This document shows, piece after piece, positions 23,208 through 35,361 of a stretch of DNA of 64,000 nucleotides. Under the pieces are notes generated by a model, which saw only the letters and a program-made list of their open reading frames with translations, did no database searches and had not been told where the DNA came from. The DNA is from Gymnogyps californianus (taxonomy: Eukaryota > Chordata > Aves > Accipitriformes > Cathartidae). Where the stretch lies: the NCBI RefSeq assembly GCF_018139145.2, contig NC_059487.1, forward strand, positions 6,779,792-6,843,791. Reading direction: 5' to 3'. The translations under genes and the position numbers were made by a program. The stretch's first letter is position 1. Every line of letters begins with the position of its first letter.

Positions 23208-25310
23208 GGCCTCAACCCAGCCCCTGTAAGAGCTGACGCATCTGAAGGTAAGAGCTGACACGTCCAAACCTCAGCCCTGGATTTTGCCACATCCAGGGGA
23301 CCAGCAGCCGCCCCAGGGCTCCCCTTCCTCTGCCTCCGCCTTACCTGTGCGTTACTTCAAGGCACCCTGGTCCTTACTGCTCTGGTTTGTCTGGAGGTGC
23401 TTTTATCAATGGCTTGTTCTGAGCTGCTAAGGAAAAATCTGTTCTAAGGGGAAAAAAAGTCTGTACTAGAGAAGAGATTGTTACAAGCAAATGGTTTCAT
23501 TTCCTATTTCTTTTGCTAAATGGAACAATTTTCTCACATCGTAGCAAAATCAATTCAATTTTCTTCAAGAAGCAAATTGCAAATCTCTGTGCAGAACTTC
23601 CTTAACAACAAAAAAGAGGAACTTTGTTCCTAAATTCCCAATATACACAAAAGCACAAAAATGGCATGAATCCTTAAATTCCAAACCCACACCGTTTTAA
23701 ATAATTGCAAAAAACAATGTTCTCTTCCCTCATCCTACAGTTATTCTGGGGGCAAAGCAGATAGATAGTTTAATAACTCACAATATAATAATCATACATG
23801 CAAAGCCACCTTACACCAAAATGAAATAGGTCCTGAACAGTTCCTGACACATCAGTGGGAGGTGAGGTCTTGTTCTGACTTGCCCAGGGAAGTGATTTCC
23901 CATAGATGCAGAATGGTTACTTAATGTCTTGTGCTCTGAAAAATATCACACAAATATTTTCCAAAGAAGTGGATGCAAAATTCTAAGATCTTTTAACAGT
24001 ATAGTTTGGTAAAAAACAGCGTTGACTAGTGAGGCTGAATTGGCCGTTCAAAGAATTTTTTACAGTCACTTGAGGGTTACTGGTGGCTGACACTTGTTTT
24101 ACTTGGCAGAAGCCTTAGCGTTTGGCTCGTGTAATCTTTTTCATTTTACTCCTAGTCCAGATAGTCTCTTACAAGTCTGGGGCAAGTGTCCTTGGGCTGG
24201 TTTCTTGGATATTCTTCAGGTTATGAATATCCATTTTGCTCACAAGATGATAGCAGCGATGAGTATTGTTAATGTCTTATGGTCAGTGTGTCACTTATCA
24301 CAAAACACTTGATGGACTTTCACAAATTATCCTCAGGAAATAAGAGAATTGCTTCACCTGCCATCGAAATGCAACTGTAGCTGGGACAGAGAGCAATGCT
24401 TCTCGACAGTACGCAGCTACACCACACTGAGGCTTACAGGAGAAGGCTACGGTATCCAGCTGAAGGAACTAGAGGAATTTGGACTGAAAAGGTAAAATTA
24501 TCCAAAAGAAGCTCATACCATAATGTTGGAAGTACTACTGTTACCTTAGGGAACACTCATTATTAGTTTGTTCATTTTTCTGTAACAAATCCAACTGGTC
24601 TGGACCTTGGGTTTATGTGCTACCAGCACTGCAATATTTCCAGAAGCATGAGGTGAGATTCATGACACCCAACTTCAGTTATTCCTAACGTAGGAGTCGC
24701 CACCTGAGAGAGTTCCTTTACAGTCAATGGACAGAAATAGTCACATCTCGGGAGGCATTCATCTCCTCAGTAGGTATGCGTGTTCCTCAGAGGACTATGC
24801 TGAGATGAGAGGAGCCGCCTCCTGGAAGTGCCTAATTGTCCCTATTAACTCTAAAAGGACTCTAGAGGAGCAGCTCACATGAGTTGTCCGTGTTATAGGC
24901 ATGTAAATTTGGGTAGGTGAATCTCACCCTATATGAAAACTGGTCCAGCAGAAAGAGGTTTTTTTTTTCTTTGAATGCCGTTCTCTTCCTGGATTTCCTT
25001 TCAATGCTGTGGCCCAACTCAACAAACAATTGCACTTGCACATAACACAGAATGGCGTTGCACTGCTATATTTAACTACAGATTCTTTAAAGGTGCTAAA
25101 CATTGACCTGTGCCTAACACTTCACCAAACAAGAATAAATTAGCGTTAAGGAAAAGCAAATTAATTTGCCTCTAAGAATCTGTTTCGTTAAATGCCCTGG
25201 AGAGGTATTAAGCTTGCTGCAATGCCAAAGCAATTTCTGTTGGCGCTTTCCCAACACAGTGCATACAGCCGCATAGCTCCCACTGCCTGCGTCGTTTCAG
25301 GGTCCCAGGG

Positions 25311-25316
25311 TTTATT
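25311..25316 (-). terminator. AATAAA overlapping the TRH receptor stop codon
   Basis: On the minus strand the end reads GCC AAA TAA ACC, so AATAAA covers the stop codon. If used, the 3' UTR would be about 20 bases, which is improbable. It is more likely coincidental, with the real signal further left (an ATTAAA at 23769-23774 is one candidate). Confidence 0.25.
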
Positions 25317-25692
25317 TGGCAGGCTTGTTCTTCTTTGCAGGTGCAGGGAGACTGTTCAGATCTTCTTGTTCGGTGACGTTGTGATCGGAGCTGTCATGAG
25401 AATAGTCCTTCATAACGCTGTAGTACACCGGGGCAGCGTACGGCGCGGGGTTCTCAGCACCCTTCTCTTCGCACTTGCACAACTTCCTGAAGGCAGCCCT
25501 GAACTTCTGTGACATGAGGTTGTAGATGATGGGGTTGATGGCACTGTTCAGGTAGATGCACATGCGGCAGAAGAGAAGGAACCAGATATTCAGGTACGGA
25601 GGGTCCATGAAGGAGTTCACCACCACCAGTGTACGATAAGGCATCCACAGAAGGGCGAAGAGGACCACCACGACAGCCAGCATTTTGGTCAC
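25312..25692 (-). CDS. TRHR3: TRH receptor coding exon 2 (TM6, TM7, C-tail)
   Basis: The exon encodes 126 residues plus TAA. It begins [20 protein letters not shown] (TM6), then TM7 with the [16 protein letters not shown] block and helix 8 ([14 protein letters not shown]). A 50-residue tail rich in Ser, Asp and Lys ends in PAKKNKPAK. Tail Ser/Thr are candidate kinase sites for arrestin recruitment, and their pattern is unlike TRHR1. Residues upstream of VTKM in the open frame belong to the intron. Confidence 0.94.
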   Translation of the reverse strand: MTKMLAVVVVLFALLWMPYRTLVVVNSFMDPPYLNIWFLLFCRMCIYLNSAINPIIYNLMSQKFRAAFRKLCKCEEKGAENPAPYAAPVYYSVMKDYSHDSSDHNVTEQEDLNSLPAPAKKNKPAK

Positions 25693-28600
25693 CTTGCCAG
25701 TGGGGATATGCAAAAAGAGAAATAGTCAGAGGATGCTAAATCTCCAGCAGAGCTTTCCCACCTGGAGAACTGGTGCAGACAGCTAATTCAGTCTACATAT
25801 TGCTTATATCTCTCTTTAAGCATTTAAAATAGGCACCCAAGCCATGGGGCTATTCCTCTCAGAATCCTTTTTGTTCATGAAACAATCTTGCATAAATAAA
25901 CCCCTTAAATGATAGGTTTTCACCTACCATTGAAAAGCCTTTAAAACTCTTTAGGACAAGCATCCACCAGCGTGGAAATGGGCTGGGAAAATCATGGGAA
26001 TTTCTGTACCAGAAAGCAAATCTGAAAATTGTACATAACAATAAATCAATGGGGAAAACAACTTGTGCAAAAGTGGCGACCTAAGTTTTGGGGGTGCCTT
26101 GGGGTATATCTCAACTCCCTGCCTAGGATCTCCTGGTTTCCTACGCCAGCTATATTGTTCCAGGGAATAGGCTTCTGGTACAGAGCAGCACTGGGAACAG
26201 AGGAGACTGTCTGGAGTTTTACACAAATTCCTACTTGTGCTGATGTGGGAGTTACTTAGCTAATTGGTATGGGCTATTTTAATTTGCAGCACACTAGGGA
26301 AGTACTACATTAACATATTAGAAACAAGAAGATATTGAGAATTCAGAAGTGAGCAGTAATTGCCCTCAGCTCAACTCAAGCTTGTTTAAGAAAATGGGGG
26401 GTTCTACTGAAACCCCAGTGAGCCTAATGATTTCAACAGCTATTTCTGGTAGGTGACAATCATCCTCCAACAAATACTTGCAGAATACACATGTCCCCAA
26501 GGAGGAAAGTATGAGTAAACACTGATGCCGCACGCATATTAAGGCAGTGGCATTTCAAACGTCAGAAAGGGAGTTGTGCAATGACTCCAGTTCTCGATAT
26601 GGAAATAAGCACTTAGATCACATTCACAGTCTCTCAGCTTTTCTTGGAGTGCTGTTTTTACTTTGTCACAAGCAACTATGCTTTCCTGTAATGCTGTGAG
26701 TAGAAATCGGGGGTGTTTGGTAGTGGCAACAAAACTTTCCCTACAAGAAAGGGACTATTGTCAAGCTGAGGCCAAAATGGAAGTGTTTTGCTGTGTGTGG
26801 TTTAATGGGAATGTGAGGACACTTCCCAGAATAAGATCTTGCAGTGATACAGTGAGTGCTGAGGCTGTTCCTAAGGCTGCAGCATGTTTGCTGCCACAGT
26901 TTGTTGCCTTTTGGGAAAGATATGAGAGATTGTACAAGTTGTGTCAGTGAAAGGTAGCTTCAGAGCTTTTCAATGCCTTTTGCAAGGGCTGGCTGGATCC
27001 AGAAGAGCGAGAGCCATCTCACAAGCTTTTAGTTTCAAGCCACCCTATCTAGTGTGCAACTGCTAGGGTGATAATCTGGTTTATAGAAATACTCCTGAAC
27101 AGATAGGCTGGGAGTGGACAGAAGCTGCTTGGCACACAGCTGACCATGATCAAAATCTCTACGTACCAGCATGGTTGTAGCCGCTGCCTCCGCCGAGGCT
27201 GGCAGGGCAATCCAGGCTCGGCCACCCCTTGCCAAAGGAAGGAGTGTCCTGACAGCAGTCGTGAGACAGTATCGCTGTGATCTGCACCGCAAGACCTGGG
27301 AACCGAGAACTCCAAGCTATCAGATCAGTCCAGGAAGGAGCAGATCTTGCTTCAACACCATATGCCACCTGAGGAGTGCATATGGATGGGACCCGTGTTC
27401 TCTACTGTTCTAAGCACCTTTATAGCAAATAGACACGGCAGCGATGGAGCATTCAGCCAGCCTGCTGCCTTCCACAGACTTGCTTCTCAGGTTTGCAGAG
27501 AGAATTGCTTTTGCCATATTTTTGATGCATCTGAGGTTGATTTCCCGAGAACCTGAATGAAGTTGATCTGAACAAAACTGTGCAAATAGCTGAATCCTAC
27601 AGCAAAATGCAACCAACTCCTCAGTTTAAGTGATCCTAAGTACCATTTCAGTCAGAATTTAATTCCCCTCTACTAAGCAGTTTATTCCTCCTGGGAGATG
27701 AGGGCAGGCTCTGTGCTTTTCCATCCCATGCAGAGACTGAACATGTCCCCGTCCTGCCTGGAAGGCTCCATGTTAAAGGGCTGTCTTCGGGGTAAGGTTG
27801 GTGGGAGTCTTTCCATCAACTTCAGCAGTCCTAGGCAGCAGGATTGCTGCAACATGTGTCCTGGGAAAGCGAAATACCACACCTCTGCAGGTCCTCACTG
27901 AGACACAGGCACTCCTCACTCAGTGGTTGTCTTAGTTCTTGAGATGCAAAGTTACCCCCCGCAGGGCTGGGGAGAATAAATCCCTGAGCTTTTATACACT
28001 TAGCTCTGCTCTCTGGCAGGTGTCTCTTCTGGCCAGGAGGTTTCTGTACGGCTGAAATGTCTCCTTTAAAGCTAGCACATTAATACTGCTCATGTGCTGT
28101 CTCCTGAGACTGAAACATCTCTGGCTTTTCGACTGTTGTAACTCTGCCTTGTTTTACTGTTCAGAAACCCACGATGGCTGTGAACAGTGATCTGAACTCT
28201 GCACCCGAGTGACAACACCAGGGGGAGTGTATCCTAATAAGGCTGAAAAGTAAGCTCATTCCGGTCCGTTCTGAGACTGAAAGAACTGTAGTCTGGAAAA
28301 GAACCAGTGATTCATCTGCTTTTTAGCCATAACTGCCCCTGCTTTTCAGCTGGTTGTTACAGAAATGCCGGCAGTGCCAGTGAGCGCTCGCCCAGCTCCC
28401 ACCCAAGCAAGCTCCCAACACCTCCCTCCAGACCGCAGAAGACCACAAAGTGCTGTCATCCAAAGAGCGCTTCCTGCTACGCGTCCTACAGCCCTGTGAA
28501 AAAGCTGTCTTTGTCCCGGGAGGGGAAACCGGCTGGAAACAGCACCATGAGGATTTATTACCTCCGTCTCACTAAATGCCTTCGTTGCTCCCCAAGAGCG

Positions 28601-31600
28601 CTGCATCCAGACCACAGGCTGGGACAGGCAGCTCTGCCCTGAGCTTGCTGTAAGATTGAAATTTGCCTTTTAAAGCCATCCGTCCGTACAGACTCTGTTC
28701 TGGGTGCGACTTTAGCAAAGTTGTGTCAACACAGGATGTCTCCTCTGGATAAAACCTAACGGTCTATCCCAAATTCACTCTTATATCTCCATTGTGGGGA
28801 AAGAAATCTCCAGCATCATCTGCATGGCTGAAATGTGTTTCCATGCCTTTCCTCACTCTGCCTTGCTGAGGCAAGTGACTATAGCACACTTGAGGTGCTC
28901 TGAACTTACTTCTGGTGCTCATGTGGAAAATGAACATAATCAGCACTGAGAAGAGCTTGGGACATTTATCCCTAACTGGAGTAGTCCTGAATTATGGCCC
29001 CAAAAAACCAGCTGCACCCAAAAAAGCCAGAGCTTTGCTGTAGCCTCAAAGCCTCCCTCAGGGAAGCACCAGCTCAGGGACAACAATTTTTCTGACAAGT
29101 GTTTTGCAACAACTCTGCAAAGGAGCTATAAAGGAGCTATGGATAGAAGCAAGACAAGGGTTTGTAGACAGAAGGGGATGTTTTACTAGAATAGCTAGTA
29201 TTTAGCTGAAAACCACTTCTGAGCACGTAAGCCAGTGTTGTTGCTGGATGGCCAAGGATATCTGCTGTACAGACCCCTGATTGCATCCTGGGTCCCTATG
29301 CCAAAGCTAAAGGGCAGCTCACCTTCCACTGGGCACCTCCGTGGGCCAAGCCCAGTGTAACTCCCAGAGCAAACCCACACTGAGCATCCTTCTCACTCCG
29401 TACGAGGTGGTCGGCATCTTGCATCCCTGCACAGCCCTTCCAACCCATCCCCTCTCGCAGCGCTGCGTCCAGCCTCTGCCCCTGTCCCCGAGGCCACAGA
29501 CGCTTCTCCCCAGCCAGTGTCACCCCTCCTTGTCCAGGCACCCTCACCCTGAGCTGCAGCATCCTTTTTTAGGAATCCCACTCCCTCTAGTGGTCCCTCT
29601 CCGGCAGGTGAAATACGTGCTTGGAGGTGGCTGGTGTTTGTACCTGTGGTGCTTTGCTTCTATAGGTGATAAATACTGCAAAACCTCACGCCTTGTGTTG
29701 TCCTGCTCTGGACGTATGTGTTCTAGAGGCACCAGTGAGGGAACAGCAGCGTCTTCATGCTCTGAAAAGCAAGCAGTGCAGCGCTGGGGCTGTGTGGGAG
29801 CACACAGTGAGAATTTTATTTCCAAACTCTGCATCTCCACAGCAAAACACTCCCAGCCATCCAGGCTCTTTAGAGTCAAGGGAGAAAAATTGGCACCTCT
29901 GGGGTAGCCCCTTTTGGGCATCTCCCAGGGGACTCTGGGCACGGGGCCTGGAAGAGCTGGTTCCCCTCTGACTGTGAAGAGAGGCCAGAGGACGAGTGCC
30001 GACATGGGTGCCTGTACCCTGGTCAGAGGGACCACCTGAGCTACACACACCCAACGCCTGCCCTCCCACCCCACTCTGCTCTCCTGGCCGAGAGATCCTC
30101 CGGGAGCTGAACCACCCTCACACCACTGGTCTGTGATGGGAATTTGGCAGATGCTTGTGCACCATCACCCCAACAAACTCAAAGGTGTTTGTGGGGTTGG
30201 GGTCCCGCTTCGCTGCATCACTGGGATGCAACCTGCTGTCTGCAGGGTCTTGTGAAGCTCTCGCTGCACATGTGAAGCTTGTCAGACAGCAACACTTGCT
30301 GTTTTGGACCAAACTTGCAAGCGTGATTTCTAATGATGTCTTTAGTGGTTTAGTCTACATGGCAATTGCATTTTAAAGAAGCTGCACTCTCACTTCAATT
30401 TTCCCCACTGGTAGCACATGCATCACTTTCACAGTCTCCTCATCAGCCTGTCAGATTGGAGACCACCAGCATTTGTTATTAGAGCAGTTTCCGATGCTGT
30501 GTCCTCACTTCTGATGCTCAGGACAAGACCCTTTACCAAGGGTCCCCATGGAAATTCCTGGTGACATTTCCAAGGACTGTCAGCACATCTCAGGAGAGCA
30601 TGAGAGGTCGATGGCATTACCTGTCAGGCTGCCCTTTCCTTTCCACCCTGGCCACGGGTGATTAATGAGCAAGGAAACCGGCTTATGAGCTCCTCAGCCA
30701 GCATCAGCTATTGCAAAGCAGTGTCCAGTGGTCCAAGTTGAGATCCATCTGTGTTTCTTCTTTCTGTAAGTTTCCTCTGGTTTTGAGGGCAGTGATGCCA
30801 CGGCTATCAGAAAATCAGAGAGGAAACCTTTCTTCTGGTGAAGATGACACAGGACACCGGTGTCCAGGCCTCTCCCTTTCAGGGCTCGTACCTTTCCATT
30901 GCACGGGGGCTTTTTGCTGTTGATTTCCTTGGAGGTGCACCTCACCTGGAGAGGACCACTCAGGTCCCTTCTGTGCCTCTCTCCCGCCTTTCCTAAAGCC
31001 AAGTTGATGGGATGTCCCATGGATCCAGGTGCTGGGTGTGCTATGGGGGCCGTAGCTCCCCTGGACTTTGCCCTGCCCCTTCACATGGGCACATGCACCT
31101 CTGTCTCTGTCACCCATGTGTCCCACTGTGGGGCCCCACTGGCCACAGGAATGCTCTCTTCTGCACTCACTTTTAAGCCCCTTCTCCTATCCAGCATCTC
31201 CATCTGCCAGCTCTGCTGGCATGAATGGATTCAGCTTTCTCACATTAAAATCCCTTTCTTAATGATCTGCCCATTCCCCAGTACTCAGCCCATGCTTCTC
31301 CTCTGCTCTGCCCCCACCGCCCCTCTGGGGTCCTGCACACTGCAACATCTCCTCAAAAATATCATTTTTGTGGCCCTGGCTGCCCCTGGTCAGGGAGGCA
31401 AATTGAAGGCAGAATCCAGTGATGACTCCTTGGGGTCTCTGGAGGCCTCTTTCCTCCCTGGGTTGTTGTTTTTTCCCTCATAACTAGATGCAGAATCATG
31501 ACTCACTGCAGCTTCTGCTCCTCAATCCATTGCACTGCCAGCAAAAAGCTCTGGCTGGATTTCAGTGCTAAGGTAGATGCTCTGACAGGACCTGGGTTTG

Positions 31601-34305
31601 TTATGTTTGAAGCACTCCTGTACATGCTGTCTGAAACTCTCATCAAAATAGCTGTGGTTTTACTTGCCTTTGGTGCAGATAACTTATTTCTACACTGAAC
31701 GTCCAGCAGATCAACCCCTCAGCAATGAATCAAATGGTTAAAGTTGAACTCCCAGATCCTGATTTTTCCCCTGATCCTGATTTTATGGATAATCATATAA
31801 ATTTCCCTATGATTATATATAAAATTAAGCAATCATGTCCTATGCCATATCCAACTTGTGACAGATGTTTAAGGAAAAACCTGGATTGCAGCCACCTCTG
31901 GGGTGCAGCACTGCATCCATCTGACAGCCACCAACCCGTGTGTCAGCCACCTAGCCCACATGCCACCGCTGGCACAGCTGGGGTTTCTTCCTCCAACACT
32001 CTCAACACAGCTTGCTTTGAAGAGCTCCTGGTGTGAAATCAGAAGGAAGCATTCAAAAAAACATAGTTGGAAGCCCTGGGAAACTGCTTTACAATTTAAA
32101 AACTCAGTGCCATCTTTATTCCTAATGATGCCAGCTCTGTGATGTCAGGCCAGCCAGGGGAAGTCTAAGATATTTCAGGAGGTGATGATGATCTCGAGAA
32201 AACTCCGGTGTAACAGAAAAGAGAGCACAAGGTGTTTGCAGGAGCTGGAGCGCCTGTCATCCAGCTCCATCAGCCACTCGTCCTAATGATGCTGGAGTAC
32301 GCTGTGTGCGGCACGGCCGCTCCACGGCACAGCACGGCGGGGGGAGCGGCAGAGCCCCTGCAGCGGCTGCTCTGGAAGGAGAGGTCCATCGACCTGCACC
32401 TTTAGGTACTGCCTTGTAATATCTAGAGACCTCGCTGCTGAACACCCTGCCCCAGGCTTACGTCAGGACTTGCTTTAAACCTTTCTGTGCTGGAGCAAAA
32501 GGGAGAAAAAGCTGAACTGGAAAGACTTAAAAGTTCATGAAGAAATACACGTTCTCTGGGCTGTTTGCTTCCCCTCTGCGACTGAATCATCTCTCCTGGG
32601 GAATGGAGGTTCCTGTGCAGGTCAGGCAATGAGATACTGAGTTGGATTTTCAAGGACTTTAAGACAGGCTGAAGCCTATTTCAGGCTGTCTGGAAATCAG
32701 GTCCTGCTCACTCAAAATCACAACAGAACTGGTGAGTTCAGGGACTTAAGCCAGACTCCCAGATTCAGCCCTTTCCTTTAAAATAGCCCATGTCTCTGCC
32801 TATGCAAAATTTGAAACCAGAATGGGATGGTCTCCTGCAAATGTCCAGCAAGCAGGCAAGAGTGCCCCATGTCCAGATGCTGACCTGTCCAAGGAGATGG
32901 GGCAAGAGACAGTAATTGTTCATGTGGACAGAGAAAGAGGAGGGACGAGGGCAAGAGGTGGGAGGAGGAGATGAGGAGCAAGCAGGCAGCTGAATGACAG
33001 AGGAGTCACTGAGAGGCAAACACACCACTGTGACACTGAGGTGCCTTCCCCAGCTGCAGGGACCTACGGGCTGCAGCCAGGGCTGGGCTCAGAGTGCAGG
33101 GGTTCACACCAGCTCTCCCCTCCCTTTGCTCCTCTAAATCTGAGGTCATCTGCCCAGGACCCTGCCTGGGAGGTGAGTCCTGCTGGCATAACATGACCCA
33201 GCACTCCCCTCCTCAGGGAGGCAATCAGTAATTAATTATCCAGCAAACACCCCTGCATTCCTCCCTCTCCCAAGTGATGCTGGAGCCCTGTCCTGCTCCG
33301 CCAAGCCCAGCCAAAGCAGGAGGAGCCCATCTGTGCTGCCAGACCCCAGCTGGGCTTGGGGCGGCTTCTGTGCAGCAAACCAACCCTCTCCACTCCCCCC
33401 ACAAAGGGAAGCAAAATATTGGGGCACCCCATCCCCTGCCAGAATGCTCCTCAAAGCACTGAGCCTCTGACAGCTCTGCCTGCAGCCCAGCATGTCCCAG
33501 CCCGGTGGGGAGCCCCTACCTGCTTGCGGGAGCTCAGGGCCCCCTTGTTGCCCCGGCAGGAGAGCTTGAGGGAGCCGCCCTGGTGAATGGAGCCCAGGCA
33601 GGAGTGTTGTGGGGTCGCGGGCAGGGGGGTCATGAAGAGGATGCGGGCAATGAGGCCGTAGAGGACAGTTGCCAGCCCCAACGGGATGACGTAGAAGACA
33701 GCAAAATCCAAGAAGTAAATGGGCATGTAAAGGCTTCTGGAGACGCGGTAGCCACAGCTGACCTGTGTCCCATCCGAGAAGGTGACCTGGGTTGTGTCCA
33801 CCAGGAAGAACCACATGAGGCAATAGAGGGAGGTGAAGAGCCACAGCGAGGAGATGATGCGCTTGGCACGGGACACGGTGCACAGGAGCTGCGCTTTGAT
33901 GGCGTGGCAGATCGCGATGTAACGCTCCACCGTGAAGGCGGTGATGGACCAGGCAGAGATGTTGATGCCCAAGTACTGCAAATAGGTGATGCAGAGGCAG
34001 CCGGCGTAGCCGTACACCCAAGAAGCCACCACTTCCGAGATGTTGGGCAGCCCGGCCGCCAGCAGCACGATGAGGTCGGCCACCGCCAGGCTCACCAGGT
34101 AGCAGTTGGTGGGGGTCACCATGTGCTTGGTGCGCAGCACCACCAGCACCACCATCACGTTGCCCGCGATGCCCACCCCGCAGATGAGCAGCACCAGCAG
34201 GATGGTGACCACCTGCAGCTCCAGGGGCTGCCGGGGCATCTTGCCCAGGGTCTGGTTGCCGCTGCCGCCCAGCGCGGCTCCCGGGCTGGCCGAGCCGTTC
34301 TCCAT
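25312..34305 (-). CDS. TRHR3: Thyrotropin-releasing hormone receptor, TRHR3-type paralogue (complete)
   Basis: Coding exons are 34305-33520 and 25692-25312, joined in phase 0 at SRKQ|VTKM, giving 388 residues. It is a class A G-protein-coupled receptor of the TRH receptor family. Such receptors sit in the plasma membrane and, from family knowledge, couple to Gq/phospholipase C. Two N-glycosylation sites (Asn3, Asn17) precede TM1 (about 31-57). Then follow [15 protein letters not shown] in TM2, C103 for the TM3-ECL2 disulfide (partner C184), ERY at 127-129, WMPYR in TM6 and NPIIY at 315-319. The residues matching the TRH contacts of human TRHR (Tyr106, Asn110, Tyr282, Arg306) are present as Y111, N115, Y281 and R305. 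Third loop and tail differ strongly from TRHR1, and the tail has a probable palmitoylation pair LCKC. The position next to JPH2 argues for the third paralogue. TRHR identity is firm; the number 3 rather than 2 is inferred. Confidence 0.92.
25693..33519 (-). other. TRHR3: TRH receptor intron, about 7.8 kb
   Basis: The intron has donor GTAGGG and an acceptor ending GGCAAG after a T/C-rich tract, on the minus strand. It splits the gene just before TM6 (SRKQ|VTKM), the conserved intron position of TRH receptor genes. A CpG-dense patch at about 32300-32400 is the only marked composition change. No other gene, tRNA or CR1 was recognised. Open frames here are short and unlike known proteins. Confidence 0.85.
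33520..34305 (-). CDS. TRHR3: TRH receptor coding exon 1 (N-terminus to third intracellular loop)
   Basis: The exon encodes 262 residues, from MENGSASPG to SSRKQ, and ends CAG|GTAGGG. It covers the extracellular N-terminus, TM1-TM5 and most of the third loop. The start is chosen because MEN begins known TRH receptors and the hydrophobic TM1 starts about 30 residues on. The frame stays open for 130 more codons upstream, but that extension is Gly/Arg/Pro low-complexity and is interrupted by a likely splice acceptor at 34345-34346. The whole exon is very GC-rich. Confidence 0.93.
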
Positions 34306-34860
34306 CGGCCCCCCAAAGCTTTCCCCGGCGGAGCTCCGCGCACCCTGCGGCGGGGAGCGGGGAAAGGGGGGAGCCGAGAGCCTCGGCGCGGAGCCCCGCT
34401 GCCCCCCGCGCCCCCTCCCCTCCCTCCCGCCCGCCCCGGCTCCTCCCTCCTCTTTTTTTCCACGATTCACCCCAAGTCTTGCAGCCGCCCGGCTCCTTGC
34501 ACCCACCTCCCCTGCAAACTCCCCCGCCGAGCCTCTGCCGGGAGGCGGGGAGCGGCCAGGACCCCACCAGCTCCCGGGACCCCCCGGGATGCTCCGGGAC
34601 GCCCCAGCCCCGGGAACTACCCGGGACCGCCTAGGACCCCCGGCTCCCGGGACCCTCCAGGATCTCCCCCAGCCGCCGGGACCCCCAGGAACCACCAGGA
34701 CCTCCCCAGGACCGCCCGCGACCCCCCTGGGCTACCCCAGCCCCCGGGACCCCCCAGCCGCCTCCCGCCCGCATCCCCCGCCTGCGCCCGCCGGGTCCTA
34801 GCGCACCGCTGAGCCGAAGAGGAGGAGGAGGAAGGAGCCCAGGCAGGGAATGGGGGTGGC
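34306..34860 (-). promoter_or_regulatory. GC-rich 5' region of the TRH receptor (5' UTR, promoter or CpG island)
   Basis: Extreme G+C content with many CpG continues out of the first coding exon for about 500 bases. On the minus strand a C/T-rich tract ends in CAG at 34347-34345, followed by GGTGCGCGG and, 39 bases on, the ATG. This looks like the acceptor of a 5'-UTR intron, a structure known for other TRH receptor genes. No TATA box is clear. The transcription start cannot be placed. Confidence 0.5.
34556..34755. repeat. Degenerate GC-rich repeat built on CCGGGACCCCC
   Basis: Roughly ten variants of CCGGGACC or CCAGGACC, spaced 10-25 bases apart, fill this stretch. The minus strand is G-run rich and could form G-quadruplexes. 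It lies a few hundred bases upstream of the receptor start codon. Confidence 0.65.
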
Positions 34861-35233
34861 AAGTTGGAGACCCCGGGGGCGGAGAGGCGCAGGGTCTGAG
34901 AGCACGCCAGCAACGAGTGGGTCCACTCCGGGACCCGGGACTGTGGGTGCCTTGTGTCCCCAGCCGAGCCACAGGCTGCACTGTCCCCCCCGGGCAAGGA
35001 GAGCTGAGAATGAAGGGTCCTTCCTTCCTCATCCTCAGGAGGATGGGACCAAGGCAATGCCACGGAGACCCATGGCCTTTCCCGTTTCCCTTGGGCTGGG
35101 GCAGAGGAGCTCCTTCCCTGGGGGTCATTAAACATGAGGTAGTGACCTCCTCATGTCATCTTTCCTACAGCCACGCCTGTCCCAAACAAGCACATCAGTG
35201 TCACTCCTTTGGGGAAAGGCTTACCCTGTCCTG

Positions 35234-35361
35234 GGCTGGGAGATCCCATATCTCCCCAACAATGAGGCTGGGATATCTAGTATCTCCCTGATGGTCAGGC
35301 TGGGAGATCCAGTATCTATCCGATGGTCAGGCTGGGAGATCGAGTATCTCCCTGATGGTCA
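35234..35361. repeat. Minisatellite, four 32-bp units
   Basis: Units at 35234-35265, 35266-35297, 35298-35329 and 35330-35361 are each exactly 32 bp. They share GGCTGGGAGATC..AGTATCT..C..GATGGTCA. The last three are close to identical and the first is more divergent. Small tandem arrays like this often vary in copy number. Confidence 0.92.

Larger units (their letters stand above)
15061..25311. other. Non-coding region between JPH2 and the TRH receptor
   Basis: The region lies between two convergent genes. It may include a longer JPH2 3' UTR on the left and the receptor's 3' UTR on the right (about 23400-25311 is AT-rich and repeat-poor). It contains AT and purine simple repeats (17637-17663, 22881-22900), a 24-bp duplication (23165-23207) and a conserved-looking block with an 18-bp palindrome near 20595. 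Open frames are short and unlike known proteins. No tRNA or other RNA gene was recognised. Confidence 0.7.

Noticed and set aside
33451..33519. Extension of TRH receptor exon 1 past the SRKQ codons
   Set aside because: CAG|GTAGGG is a good donor, and the next residues of the family (VTKMLAV) are found intact in the second exon.
33505..34812. 435-codon plus-strand open frame
   Set aside because: It is antisense to the TRH receptor exon and its GC-rich flank. The His/Gln/Arg-rich product has no family likeness, and stop-free antisense frames are expected at such GC content.
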